Shown: one piece after another, positions 48,160 through 59,185 of the stretch
Layout of the letters: each line of letters begins with the position of its first letter
Position numbering within the stretch: position 1 is the stretch's first letter
Assembly: GCA_030549775.1 (NCBI GenBank)
Contig: CM060177.1
Coordinates: 89,170,236 to 89,234,235 of the forward strand
DNA: 64,000 bases
From: Tamarix chinensis
Lineage: Eukaryota > Streptophyta > Magnoliopsida > Caryophyllales > Tamaricaceae
Direction: 5' to 3'
Program-made: the position numbers and the translations under genes
Notes under the pieces: model-generated
Told to the model about the DNA's origin: nothing
Databases searched by the model: none
The model's input: the letters and a program-made list of their open reading frames with translations, nothing else

Positions 48160-49200
48160 TGATGTAGGAGCATCTCCTTAAATGATATACATTTGCTAAT
48201 TAAGTTTTCTAAGCTAGAAAGTGCCAAACCACTCCTAATTTGGGAAAAAATTATTAACTAAATGTACAAACCATGCATGAAGTCACATTATCCACCACAT
48301 TTTGTCATGGATTGTTTCATATCCACACGACTCAAACCCCCTTCAATGAAATCATGATTCACTCCACTCAAAGCTGTCCCATGATTGAATTTTCCAGCCA
48401 CCACAACCTGCCACAAGATTTTTGCAAACATGTCTTCTACAATTATCTTGGTAACAAGCATATAACAACCATGTTTTTGCACTCTTGAGCCAAAAAAAAA
48501 ATATCAATCAACACTTTTCCGGGCTTAGTTAATTGAAAAGATTAATAGGTAATGAAACTCCTAATGCCATTAACTTATGGGTAATACAAAGACTATTATA
48601 CCGATTATGTAGATATTTTTTTTATCTACTTTTACTTAGCATACTTTTACTAGTTATGGCTATGTATCACTAATATTTGATGTATTAGTCCTATCTTAGT
48701 TGTAAATCCCCTAAGATTGATTGAAAGGCTTAGCAGTGTTGTGTTTTCTATTGCTTAAATTCAAACCAAGCTATGAAGGTAGACTGTTGATTGCATCCAA
48801 CATATACCTTAGATATTTAGTGGAATACTAAGTAATTAGAGGAACCAAATATGCAACCAAGTTATTCAAAGGGTTAGGAGAGTCATTTTGTAACTCAAGG
48901 AGACTAAAACACTTCCTTATAGGTGTTATCTCCCTCTTGAACCAGGCATTCAACCCTTAACCGAAAACATGAAGTTATTTTTCTCTCAATTGCATTCAAA
49001 GTTAAAGTGAAGAACTTTATCTTACTGCTCTTAAAATCTCATACTCTTTATGTTTAGTGTTGTTACCTAAGGTGTTGAATGTGAGTATTTTATCTCAAGG
49101 GTTACTTGAAGATCAAATAACTACCGTATATTTCTCCTCATCCTCATTTCTTTATTTTCCTTTCAAGGTGGTTGGTTCCAATTTCCCCTCACTTCCTTGT
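48160..49200 (+). mobile_element. Probable 3' LTR of Gypsy element 1
   Basis: Begins TGATGTAGGAGCATCT directly after a purine-rich tract (AGAAGAGGAGGA), the same first 16 bases, one change aside, as the LTR of element 2. The rest does not align with element 2 by eye, and the 3' end was not found. The sequence holds no gene. Confidence 0.5.
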
Positions 49201-49219
49201 TTGATAAACCATTTGTTTA

Positions 49220-49300
49220 GCTTTATGCATCACTTCCACATGATTTTCTAAGTATTTGTTTTTTCTAAAAATGGTGGTGTTAAAAAGTTGTATCAAAGCA
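49220..49300 (+). mobile_element. End of the outer Gypsy LTR with primer-binding site
   Basis: The LTR end ATGGTGGTGTTAAA at about 49271-49284 corresponds to the GTGAATTTTGGGGTGTTACA ends elsewhere. GTTGTATCAAAGCA at 49287-49300 resembles the TTGGTATCAGAGC site complementary to initiator-methionine tRNA used as a primer by most plant Gypsy elements. Confidence 0.55.
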
Positions 49301-49595
49301 TGGTTTTCTAAAGCTACATTCAAAATATTTCAAACTTGGAAAGTTGTGAGTTTTAGAGTCAAGTTTGAAAATTTTAAGGCATTGTTTTTAAAAAACCCAA
49401 AAATTCACTAAGTGAAGATGGGTATGGGACGGTTGGATTGCATTTGTGGTTCTTTAAATTATATAATGGGCTTAATAATTTTTTCCATGTTATAATGTGC
49501 CTTATTGTGATTTTTATGCCTTGTTGAATTATCATTTTATGTTAGAATGTGTTGATTGAATAAGTTAGTCTATTAATTAGAATGTGAGTTGAACC

Positions 49596-49835
49596 CTAGG
49601 TATTAAACTTACTATGCTTGGATCTTACAACTTGATATGGTTCATCACACACATTTAGCTTAAATTTAGGAGATTTTTCTTGTAATGGCCTAGAATCAAA
49701 AATAGATGCAGGCTTAATAGGTCTAATAGGCTCTATAAGCCCAAGCTCATCCCTAGGATGTAGGACAAGGAGTGGATTAGCTTCATAATTTGACATCATA
49801 TCATATGCTAGTTTATGAGGGTTAAGAGGATCCAA
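49596..49835 (-). other. Antisense ORF in the leader of the outer Gypsy element
   Basis: A 79-codon minus-strand frame with balanced, proline- and lysine-containing composition (for example PHKLAYDMMSNYEANP). It matches no family I recognise. It lies between the primer-binding site and gag, where some plant Gypsy elements carry antisense ORFs. It may also be chance. Confidence 0.2.
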
Positions 49836-49839
49836 TGGT

Positions 49840-50677
49840 TCTGGAGGGATGGATCAAAGAGTTTGATAAGCTCTTTCATGTTACTCACTACCCATTGGAG
49901 AGGAGAATGGCGATCCCAACCTACCACTTTAAGGATAGTGCTAATGATTAGTGGCACATATACTAGGTCATGCATAGGGAAGAGGAGCTGACATGGAGGT
50001 AGTTTAAGAAGTTGATGAGGGAGTAGTTCTTTCTTGAGCATCTCAATTTGGAATAGTACGATGAGTTTAATCACTTGAAGTAGGGGAGTATGAATATGCG
50101 AGAGTACTACGCTTTCTTCAATGAGATACTATGATTTGTCCCTGATATAGCAGCTAGTTAGTGGGTCAAGACTTATAGGTTCTTCATGGGTCTCCATTAT
50201 AGCATCTAAGATCTTTTTGGAGGGATTCCAACACTAAATCTAAGATTAGCTTATGAGAGGGCTTGCACCATTGCTACTATTCAAAAGGAGAGGAATGAGA
50301 TTTTGGGTTGTAAAATAATGACCGAAGGTGACCACTATTTGAGTAGTGGGAAAAGAGTCAAATCAAGGGTAAAAATCAGAGAAGTGGACCGTAGGTGAGT
50401 CATTGTAGTGTTCATCATATGATTTGTACTGAAGGAGGATAGGGACCTACTATACATTGTTACTACAAGTGATGTGGCAAAGACCATCCTGGATGAGATT
50501 GTGATGGCAATGCGGTACCATGTCATACTTGTGGCAAAGTGGGACATAGAGCTTTTAAGTGCCGAGTAGGTGGAGTAAATGTCACTCAAAGGGGTCAAGG
50601 TAGACAATTTGGTGGGGGTCCAAGTCACCAGTCACTAGAAGACTCTAGGATGCACATGAATTAGGGCTACTAAGAGT
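49840..50677 (+). pseudogene. Gag relic of the outer Tekay-like Gypsy element
   Basis: Across frames the + strand reads as retroviral-type Gag: RMAIPTYHFKDSANDWW at 49900-49955, LTWR-FKKLMRE near 49995, FLEHLNLEQYDEFNHLKQG-like sequence near 50035, and the end EDRDLLYIV. A zinc-knuckle pair CYYKCGKDHPGWDC and CHTCGKVGHRAFKC ends at about 50565. The order and the knuckles fit the Tekay/Del lineage of chromoviruses. Several stops. It is interrupted at 50678-50682 by the insertion of a solo LTR and resumes at 56230. Confidence 0.75.
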
Positions 50678-51282
50678 AGGGTTGTAATACCCCAAAATTT
50701 TAAAATCCTAAAATTTACTTATCAATAAATTAATTTAACCTAATTTCTAATTTTTTTATTTAATAATCCTAAATTAATTATAAGTAATTTATATTATTAT
50801 TTTTTAGTAAGTACTAACTCAAAATTTTACTTTAAAAATCTAACCTAAATCTCACACTAAAAAAATTTTCCTTTTCCCTTTTCATTTTTTTTTCTTTTTC
50901 CCTTTTTTTCTTTCCTTCTTTTTCTTTTCTTCCTTTATTTTTTTCTCCCTTATTTTTTCTTCTTCCGCTCCTTCATTGGCTGTGTCATCCCCCAACCCAG
51001 GCCTTCTTTTTTTCCTTTCCTTTCTACCCTCGGGCACCCCAAACCTTCTTTCTTTTTTCTTCTCCCCTAGGCGGCCAAACCCATCTCCTTTTTTTTTCTT
51101 CCTTTCTTTCTTTCCCCCTTTTCTCCCTTTCTTCCTCCTCCTACCCATCTCCTTCCTTGTTTTGCCTTCTCCCTTTCATTTCTATGCTGCACCTGCACCC
51201 TTACACATAGCCAATCCTTTCCACCTTTCCTCTCTTAGCCATATAAGGCCATGCATGTTGTCCTGTGCCCTACACCCCTACC

Positions 51283-52283
51283 TGAAACGAACCCGACTAG
51301 CCGGATCGTACTCGATCCGTTAAACGGGGGTCGGGAACGTACTCGTTTCCCCCTGAGCCGAAGTAATCTCTGAACCAGACGTTGATACTTCAACGGATTT
51401 GCGCATGAGTTAACAAGAAAACCCAAGAAACTTCATTCAACAACCTTCGACCCTTACAGGCAAACCCCGCCAGTTATATATACAACGGGAATCGAACATC
51501 GAAAAAAAGGGAGAGAGGGCAAGGGTGAGAAAACGGTTGACCTAAGGCCTCAGATTTGGTGTTAGGGACAAGATCTGGGGTAGGCAAAAAGGTGGACGTG
51601 CGGCGATGGTGACCACCAACGGTCGACGATAAGGCTGAATGGAGAAAAGGGGTCGAGCCGCCAGGAGAGCAACAAAGGAAAAAGACGATCGGCGCTCCCC
51701 GAGGAGGAAACGAGCTTAAATAGGTGGGTAATTAGGGCACGAGGAGCCACCCGCCGATTGGGCCAGAACTTGGGCCTGGGCTCAAGTTTTGGTTCAGTCC
51801 AACTTAGCTTAAAAGGAGGTTAACGCAATTTTCCTATTTTCATTAGATTCAAGAGGCGATTATAACGGGATAATACCGATCCTGAATCTAATGCAAATAG
51901 GGAAACAAGAAATAAGTTACCCATACTCATTTAGGCTCGAGGGCGGCCATTGATAACCAACTCCGCCTAACCCGAGACTATCCATGGGATTTCCAAAAAT
52001 TAGGGTTAAATCATCATCGACCACTAAACACACACACCCTACAAAAATATTAATGTTCCAACCATGATTACACGTGTTACACATTCAAGCTTAATTAATT
52101 ACAAAAAATACGGTTCAAAAAGTGCTTCCGCCCATGCTTGTTGCCTCCACTCCTTAATCTGGCTTCGGATCCCAACTTACCCTGAAGATGGAAAATGTGG
52201 AATTATATGAGTGAGGGGACAACATGATACGATTACCAAAAAGTAAAAGGAGAGGAGTAGTTGATGATGTGCGATCCGTATCA
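51283..52283 (-). mobile_element. Antisense solo LTR, 1001 bp, different family
   Basis: Begins TGAAACGAACCCGACTAG and ends GCGATCCGTATCA. The target duplication CTACC is perfect at 51278-51282 and 52284-52288. Its ends are imperfect inverted repeats (TGAAACGAAC against TGATACGGAT). Minus orientation is preferred because the reverse strand carries CCTATTTAAGC (near 51720) as a TATA box followed by a GC-rich leader. No coding region. It interrupts copy D just after that LTR's TATA-like box. Confidence 0.8.
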
Positions 52284-52920
52284 CTACCCCTGCTCCGCTA
52301 CCCTATATCTCTTCCCTTCCCCTATCATCTGTAACTACCCTCTCTCCTTGAAACCATGCACGCCGAGGCTATTGACCCTCTGGTCATCTTCCCCCCTCCC
52401 TCAACCTCACCCCACCTATAGATACCCTCTTGATCTCTCCTTCCTCTCCTCTCCCACTTGTAGCACTTTCCCTATTTTTTCTTGCCTTCCTTGCCTGCTC
52501 TAGCACTGTGCCACCATCATCGATGCCCAACCACCCCTTACCACCTATTTTCCTAGCCTACACCCTACTCTCGCTTGCAGAGCCACCCCTCTCCCTTATT
52601 CTTCCTTTTTTTTTTCTCTTCTCCTACGCCTACAATCATTTCAAGTTGTATTTTTATCAGCCACCATCATCAATCGTTCTCCTCCCTCCTTTCCACCACC
52701 ACATCAGAGTCGCCCTGTACAAGTGCCCCAGCTAATGCAACCACCCCAACAACCCTCCTTTTTCTTGATATGTGTAGGAATATGTACTTATGGTTTGGTT
52801 AGGGTTTTAAAAGGAATATGATGATTCAAAAGTGATGAAAATATGATGATGATGATTTGACAAAGAAGAGATAATGGTGATAAAGTTTGAATGATGATGG
52901 GTTTAGATTGGTTTAGTTTG

Positions 52921-52955
52921 TGGGTTAGGGTTAGGGTTTACGATTAGGGTTTAGT
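52921..52955 (+). repeat. Short telomere-like repeat
   Basis: Three or four TTAGGG or TTTAGGG-like units in a row. Too few to be an old telomere; possibly a chance product of GGTTTAG-rich LTR sequence. Confidence 0.4.
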
Positions 52956-54579
52956 ATTGATATGATTATTATAATGATGAACAATTGGAAATATGATGAT
53001 TTGATGATTAGATTATGAATTTAAGATGTTGTGAATGATTTTTTGATAATAATAATAATATTATCTTAATTTTGTAAACAGATAAAATCAAGTAAGAAAA
53101 ATAAGTTTAAGATGAATGTTGAAGATGATGATGATGGCGATTGTAAATGGCGTTTTGGGTTTAGAATGGCATGAGTTTGTGGAGGGTTTTAAGGATAGAT
53201 CTTAATCTTTAATTAACATAGACAAAGAGATTAAGGATTTCAATAATAATCACTCAAATAGAATTGATTAATATTGAGAAGAACTCACACAGAATTCAAT
53301 TAAGCAAAGCTTGCAATTTCATCAATTTTTTTCGTCTCCTTGTGTCATGTACTTCCTATGGTTTTTATAATCATTGGAACTCCTTAATATTGTAAAATAA
53401 TCCTCCTAAAAATATGATAAAAATCGATACAAAAAGCATTAGCTTGCTCCCTACTCTGAACACACTCAAAAGATATAATAAGACAACACTAAAAGATAGA
53501 ATTAAGCTACTTATTGTTTTTTTTACTAATTCAACTTTCTTATCTTTTTAACAATTATCAATGTGATAATACTCCATATTGCATGTAATTTTTTTTGATT
53601 CAAGTCTCCTCATTTAGATACCACGTTCATCCCTTCCATGCAACACATTTTTGCCCTCCATGCATGCCATGCACATGCCTCTATTGATAGTGACTTATTC
53701 TGTAAGTTTCGTCCATAACTTGTAATGTAGTCATCTGTTTTCCTTCAAATTTGTAGGGGATCCTCTATAATTAGAGGATAATAGGTTCCATAATAATAAA
53801 TGCTATCCCTTTTATCTTATCCCTTATTCTTTCTCCCTCTCGGTTGTGTGCCACTCTGCACTACTACTGGCTGCCAACTCCACCACCACTAACCACTACT
53901 AACTCTGGCTAGGCTTAGTGTTGCCACCACTCCTTGACCCTGAGCTATCAACCCTCACCCCTTTTCTCCAAAATCAACTACCGCTACCATTCGCCACCTA
54001 CACCATTTCCCCCCTCATTTTAGTCATCTCCATTCTTTTTCTCCTCCTTAAGATTTCCTTAGGTCAGGTTCCTTTTTTTTAAAAAAGAAAAGAAAATCTA
54101 AATTGTGCATATTCCCATTTCTAAGTATTATTTCGATGATAGTGGAAGAGGAGACATGAGTCGCACGTGCTTAGAGTCTAGAGCTACTTTAGTAAGGATA
54201 CAATCATAGATATTGTTTTATTTTTGTTAATATATGTCCTTGATGTGTGTTATGTGATAAAATGCATAAAATGATAAACGACTCTATTGTTGTATGTGCA
54301 TTTTGGCTTGATAATAGCTAAAGGTAAGAAGTTGTGTGGTTATGATTGTATAGATTTTAATCATTGATGCATATCCATATTTTATGATATCACATGTGTG
54401 GAAATTTTTGATAGTCCTCATGTTGGATGCCTTGTGACTTAAAGTAAGGTTTTGAGACCTAGGTGCATTTTGGTCAAGATTGTGAGAAGTGACATGTAGG
54501 GTACTATAGAGTGTAAATTGGCCTAAAATAGTTTGGAGATAATGTACGAAATAATTGTGGGAAAATAAGAAGGTATATG

Positions 54580-55215
54580 GTAAATATAGTATGGGGTGAA
54601 AGACTATGAATGGGATGAGTAAAACCTAGGGGAGTTATGACCATATGTGAGTAGAGTTGGATTTTGGTACTAGGAAGTGTATATGGGGTTAAATATTACA
54701 TTTTGGGTAGTCATGTAGATTTGGGAAGTCCTTTGAGCACTAAGGGAGGAGATATGACCAAAAGGTGGAATTAGGATTTTGGGAGGCCAAAGCACGAAAC
54801 CTTAGGGGTAGGCTATTATTATATTTTAAAAAAGGGGGATTTGGACTTTAACCTTGTAGTATGATATTAACCATGGAATTTTGGGAATTTGTACCAAATT
54901 TAGTAGCCATGTGGGATAAAGGAAAGTACCTATGACCAAAAAGAGGAATTAGAGTTTTAGAGGGGGCTCGAATAGGAAGGGTATTATCACATGTAAAAAC
55001 TGGGGGAGTTAGGCTACAATATTCAAGTTTATGGTTAACCACAACATTATATGCATGGGTATGGAAATTGAAGGCTAGATAAGAAATAGAGGAGGGGCTA
55101 GGCCAACTAGGAAAAATTAGGGTTTTGAGGAGTAACCTTAGAGGCTATTTATTATCATATGTAAAAAATGGGGGTAACATTACATGACCCTTGAATAGGG
55201 GTTTCTAATGACATA
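54580..55215 (+). repeat. Tandem repeat, about 170 bp unit, three to four copies
   Basis: Units share TATGACCAAAA, GGAATTAG-TTT and ATTATCATATGTAAAAA followed by GGGGG. Copies start near 54590, 54757, 54931 and 55101. The array lies in LTR copy D; no such unit was seen in copy B. Confidence 0.6.
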
Positions 55216-55762
55216 TTAGGGTTTATTAGAAATATTGGGGACTCAAAAGGGACACTAGAGGTGAGGATGTGTCAGAGTTGTGAAGTCGGGGTTTTAAAGG
55301 GGAGCGGGGTTGTCTCGAGGTAGTAGCAAGGAAGGTGCCATGCATGGAGTAGGTGTACATGTTTGTGTGATGTAACTGAAATAAATAAAACATGAATAAT
55401 ACACTAATCACTTAAAGTAAAAGATCACTCAGGTTGGGTCCAGTTGTAGTTGCTGATCCACTAGTGAGAATAGTGGCTAGGAGCATCTTGCCCTGAATGT
55501 TGTACCCTATTAGCGTTCCATCAGTGAAAATAGTGGCTAGGAGCGTCTTGCCCTATAAGTTGTACTTATTTACCGTTCCACTGATTGAAGATAGTTAGGC
55601 CCCTTAACCCAACGTGGATAAAATCATGAGTTGATTATTATTATACTAGTACCTTATGTCCCGATAATAATGAATGTGTTGGTATGATCTTCTTATACAT
55701 GTGTCATCCCTTATTGTTGTGTTATTAATCTTTGTGACCTTCTTGACTGCATTGTTACCTTA

Positions 55763-55781
55763 CTTAGTACGTAGCATACTG
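55763..55781 (+). other. Conserved hairpin in LTR copy D
   Basis: TTAGTACG-TAG-CATACTGA, the counterpart of 15776-15794 with one changed base in each arm. The following sequence, including TGATCACC and a GGTG close to 55854, is also conserved. Confidence 0.65.
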
Positions 55782-56312
55782 ATCACCTCTATTATAGGTG
55801 TTACTCATTCCTACAAGTAGAGACCCCTTTTGAACCTATGTAGGTGAATGAGGACTCGTTATACGACTTTGTTGCACATGATGCTATAATAGGTTCAGAG
55901 TGATGCTCTTGTGACTAGGGCTAGGGATCTGAGAGTGTGACATTTGGTTGTTGTTTTAACATATTTTCTTCTTGTTAATTTTTATTTGAATGTTTATTTA
56001 TGTATTTTAGTACTCCTTTTGGAATGAACACCTAACTCTTATTTATGATATGGATTGTTCTTATGCTACACTTATCATGCTTTGTGTATTATTTTATCTT
56101 GCCTTGTAGTTGGTATAAGGATGGTCTGGGGAGAGACTTATACCGATTACACCAGTAATACCCCTTTATGTTTGAATGTTCTTTCGATTAAAATGAAAAT
56201 TTTCACTAGTGAATATTGGGGGTGTTACAAGGGTCGAGCATACTTGCCCTAACTATTAACAGTAAGGAGCCAGAGGTCAGAATGGGGGATAACTTAATGT
56301 CATTAGCCAAGC

Positions 56313-57134
56313 TGATGCCAGAGCATCTAATGATTCTTATATTCATATTGATTCTCAAGGTAAGAAAGAATTAGATTTCTTAATATTGGAGCCTATCATA
56401 TTAAATATTCTTGATAGTTTGTCTATGCTTGGTGTTGAAAACAATTCAAGTTGTTCTTGCAGGTTTGTTACATATTTGCAAGAAGAAGATGTTAATACAC
56501 CTTAAAGTGTACAAGTATTAAAAGCATACAAGACTATGGCATACATGGGATGATACTTTACAACAAGAAGGTATGGTGATGATTATCATTAGTTATATTA
56601 ACTTTTTGTAAACCCTAAGTGTATTTTATGTAAGTTAGGGTTTGATGTAATTTCATATATGTATCATAGTTAATTGTATGGTTTTGTAATGTTAGTTATC
56701 AATATCATTTAGACAATGATATTGTGATTAATATTAGGTATTCAATTAGGATAATGGGCTTGAATTAAGGTAGGAACTGGCTGGTTAAGCTTAAGGGTGC
56801 CGACTACTTCCTCCTTATATACATCCTTGTACATGCCTAAATGAAAAGAAGAATAGATGAATTTTTTGAACAAGACATCAACCAACCAAGCTGTGTTTTA
56901 TCCTCTCTTTGGAGTCTCCTTTGATCAAGGAAAGCTCGGGGCATTCCTTCCTCCATTTTCTCCTTCATTCGAACTTGAAATCATCTTCAACCTTGGAATA
57001 AGCCTTCCAGGTCGTAGCATTTATATTAGTTTAATCAACATTAAACCAAGTATTCCTGCTACATAATTTTTTGATTGACACAACCAAACAATAGCAACGG
57101 ATCCAACTCTTCCCTCCACTTTGATTACACATCA
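56313..57134 (+). repeat. 5' LTR of Gypsy element 2
   Basis: Starts TGATGCCAGAGCATC and ends TTGATTACACATCA. A TATATACA box lies near 56816 and supplies the likely promoter. Confidence 0.9.
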
Positions 57135-57137
57135 TTT

Positions 57138-57150
57138 TTGTATTAGAGCC
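57138..57150 (+). other. Primer-binding site of Gypsy element 2
   Basis: TTGTATTAGAGCC, three bases after the LTR, matches 11 of 13 positions of TGGTATCAGAGCC, complementary to the 3' end of initiator-methionine tRNA. Confidence 0.75.
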
Positions 57151-58017
57151 TAAGCTGTTTTGAGTTCTGTTGATGAAACCCCCTTCTGTAGACCAGTTAT
57201 GGTATGCACGAGTTCTTTGCAGCAAGAACTCACCAATAACTGTTTCTTTCATTGAATTCTTGCACCTTCATAATCTTCTTGAATCTTCCTAGAGTTCTTG
57301 GTTGAAGATCTTGAAATCTTGCCACAATCTTGTTGCGTTTTTTTTCAACGGAAGTTGAATCTATCTTCGACCAGCAATCTTCATTTTTGCCGCAACTCCA
57401 CCTGTGTGTGTCTTGTTTGTTCTCCTTTGAATTTTGTTTTATCTTCATCGAACCTTTCCCTTTTATTTCCTCTCCCTATCTATACATCTATTCGGTAATC
57501 ATCCTCCATTGTGTTTTGTTGTTTTTATGCGTCCAGCTTGGGAGAAAAGGAGATCTTCCTCAACACCCTGGTACCATTTCACCAGGTTCGAAGGGTTGTG
57601 AAGGAAAAGAACAGTCCGTGTTGCCTCAGTTTAGTCCATTACTACCCCAATTTTGACCCATATTCTTCTTCCTTTTCTTATTTACATCTTATATGATACA
57701 TAACAATACATCTTCAACTTGAAGATCATCATTTTTTTGAAGGAAAGTCAACGGTAGATTGTTATTTTATGTGGAAAAAATCTAAACCACATAAGGAGAA
57801 TACGTCTAACTCCTTTGGTTCCTGCATGCAAGCTTTAACTTCTTATGTCTATATTTCCCTCATTTGTGCCTAATCAAGGACTGTAGGTGGTGATCTTTAC
57901 ATTGTTGTGAATTAGCAAAAATACTTGTATCTTGTTTGGTTGTAGGGAAATTCCATCACCTATATACTTTGTGGAACTCTTTTGTGCAACAAAAAGAGGT
58001 GTGTGTCATCCTTTACC
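57151..58017 (+). other. Untranslated leader of Gypsy element 2
   Basis: Lies between primer-binding site and gag. Short open frames near 57298-57696 show no domain. Confidence 0.5.
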
Positions 58018-59184
58018 ATGGCTAGTGAAGAAGTTCATGCTTTGGTAGAGTCTATCAAGAGCCTCACAACACGAATGGATGCTCAATTACAAAATCAAAC
58101 CACACTTCAACATCAACTACAAAGTGTATAATCAAAGTTAGCCAAACAAGAGGCGCATAAACCACGTCAAATTTGCATGGAGACCACCCATGATAGTGTG
58201 GAATGAAAGATGAAGCCTATCTTCCATGAAAAAGGTGGACGTGGACATTCCAACATACATCACAATGAATATGGAGAAGATGAGATGAGCTCCTTTGGCT
58301 CAAGCAACCAAAGAAGACCACATACATTCCAAGTAAGGCATGTTTACCATAAAGATCAAGGTATTAAACTTAACCTTCCTGAATTTTATGGTGATTTGAA
58401 TGTGGAATTATTCTTTGAGTGGTTTCATGAAGTTGAAGCTATTTTTGAATTTAGAGAGTATGATGATGAGAGAAAATGCAAGCTATCTACTCTTAAGTTC
58501 AAAAAGTTTGCTCGAATTTGGTATGATAATTTAAAAAGGACAAGAGAAAGACAAGATAAATCAAAGATAAAATCTTGGGAAAAACTTAAGAAACACCTAA
58601 GGAAAAAAAATTTGTGCCTAGAGAGTATGAGCAAGATATGTATGTTAAAATGACTACTCTAAGGCAAGGTTTATTTAGTGTAGAGGAATACACTAGGGAA
58701 TTTGAAAAACTAGCCCTTATTTGTGATGTTCAAGAAAGAAAAGAACAAAAGTGTGCTAGATACTTAAGTGGCTTGAATAATTTGATAAGACATAAAGCTG
58801 AAATGTATTCTTATGATTTTCTTGATGACTTGATTAAATTGGCTTTAAAATTTGAAAGACAAACCAAATCAACTAAAGCCTATGCTAAGTCTAATGCTTC
58901 ACTTCAACTAAACCCTATTCTAACATTTTTACACCTAAATCAACATCTTCATATGATAAAAACAATAATCGAGATGATAAAGGTAAAAATAAGGTAGTTG
59001 AAATGGCAAATAAACAATGTTTTAAATGTAAAGGATATGGACATTTTGCTAGATATTGTCCTAACCAAAGAGCCTTAACCTTGCATGAAATAGAAAACGT
59101 GGAGCCATGTAGTGATGATGAGGATTTAGAAATTGAATCTCCCAATGAAATCTTAACCATGGATGAAGAAGAAGGAGATCCATG
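58018..59184 (+). pseudogene. Gag of Gypsy element 2, mutated
   Basis: Begins at ATG 58018 (MASEEVHALVESIKSLTTRM). Early stops lie near 58129 and 58202. The retrotrans_gag core runs from about 58360 (LNLPEFYGDLNVELFFEWF) through an A8 tract near 58602, where the frame shifts, to EYTREFEKLALICDVQERKE near 58690-58745 and AEMYSYDFLDDLIKLALKFE near 58800. A second shift occurs near 58910. The zinc knuckle CFKCKGYGHFARYC is intact at 59019-59060. The protein would form the particle and bind RNA. A stop at 59183-59185 separates it from pol in the same frame. Confidence 0.85.
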
Positions 59185-59185
59185 A

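Larger units (their letters stand above)
50683..56229 (+). mobile_element. Solo LTR of the long-LTR family (copy D), with a nested LTR
   Basis: Starts TGTAATACCCCAAAATTTT and ends GTGAATATTGGGGGTGTTACA. The target duplication AGGGT is perfect at 50678-50682 and 56230-56234. Layout matches copy B: AT-rich start, pyrimidine-rich block (50880-51240), TATA-like ATATAAGG near 51241, G/T-rich repeats, CCAC/GTGG motifs (55450-55590) and the conserved hairpin. After removing the nested 1001-bp LTR and its duplication, about 4.54 kb remains. No gag or pol inside. It inserted into the gag of the outer Gypsy element. Confidence 0.88.

Noticed and set aside
50882..51323. Lysine/glutamate-rich and phenylalanine/proline-rich frames
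   Set aside because: Same explanation: C/T-rich LTR sequence of copy D.
52261..52802. Three overlapping C-rich frames
   Set aside because: Pyrimidine-rich LTR sequence; the first begins inside the nested LTR and crosses its boundary.
52921..52955. Interstitial telomere
   Set aside because: Only three or four imperfect TTTAGGG units in G/T-rich LTR sequence.
57298..57696. Overlapping frames in the Gypsy element 2 leader
   Set aside because: Partly within untranslated leader, no domain, and not at the position of any retroelement protein.
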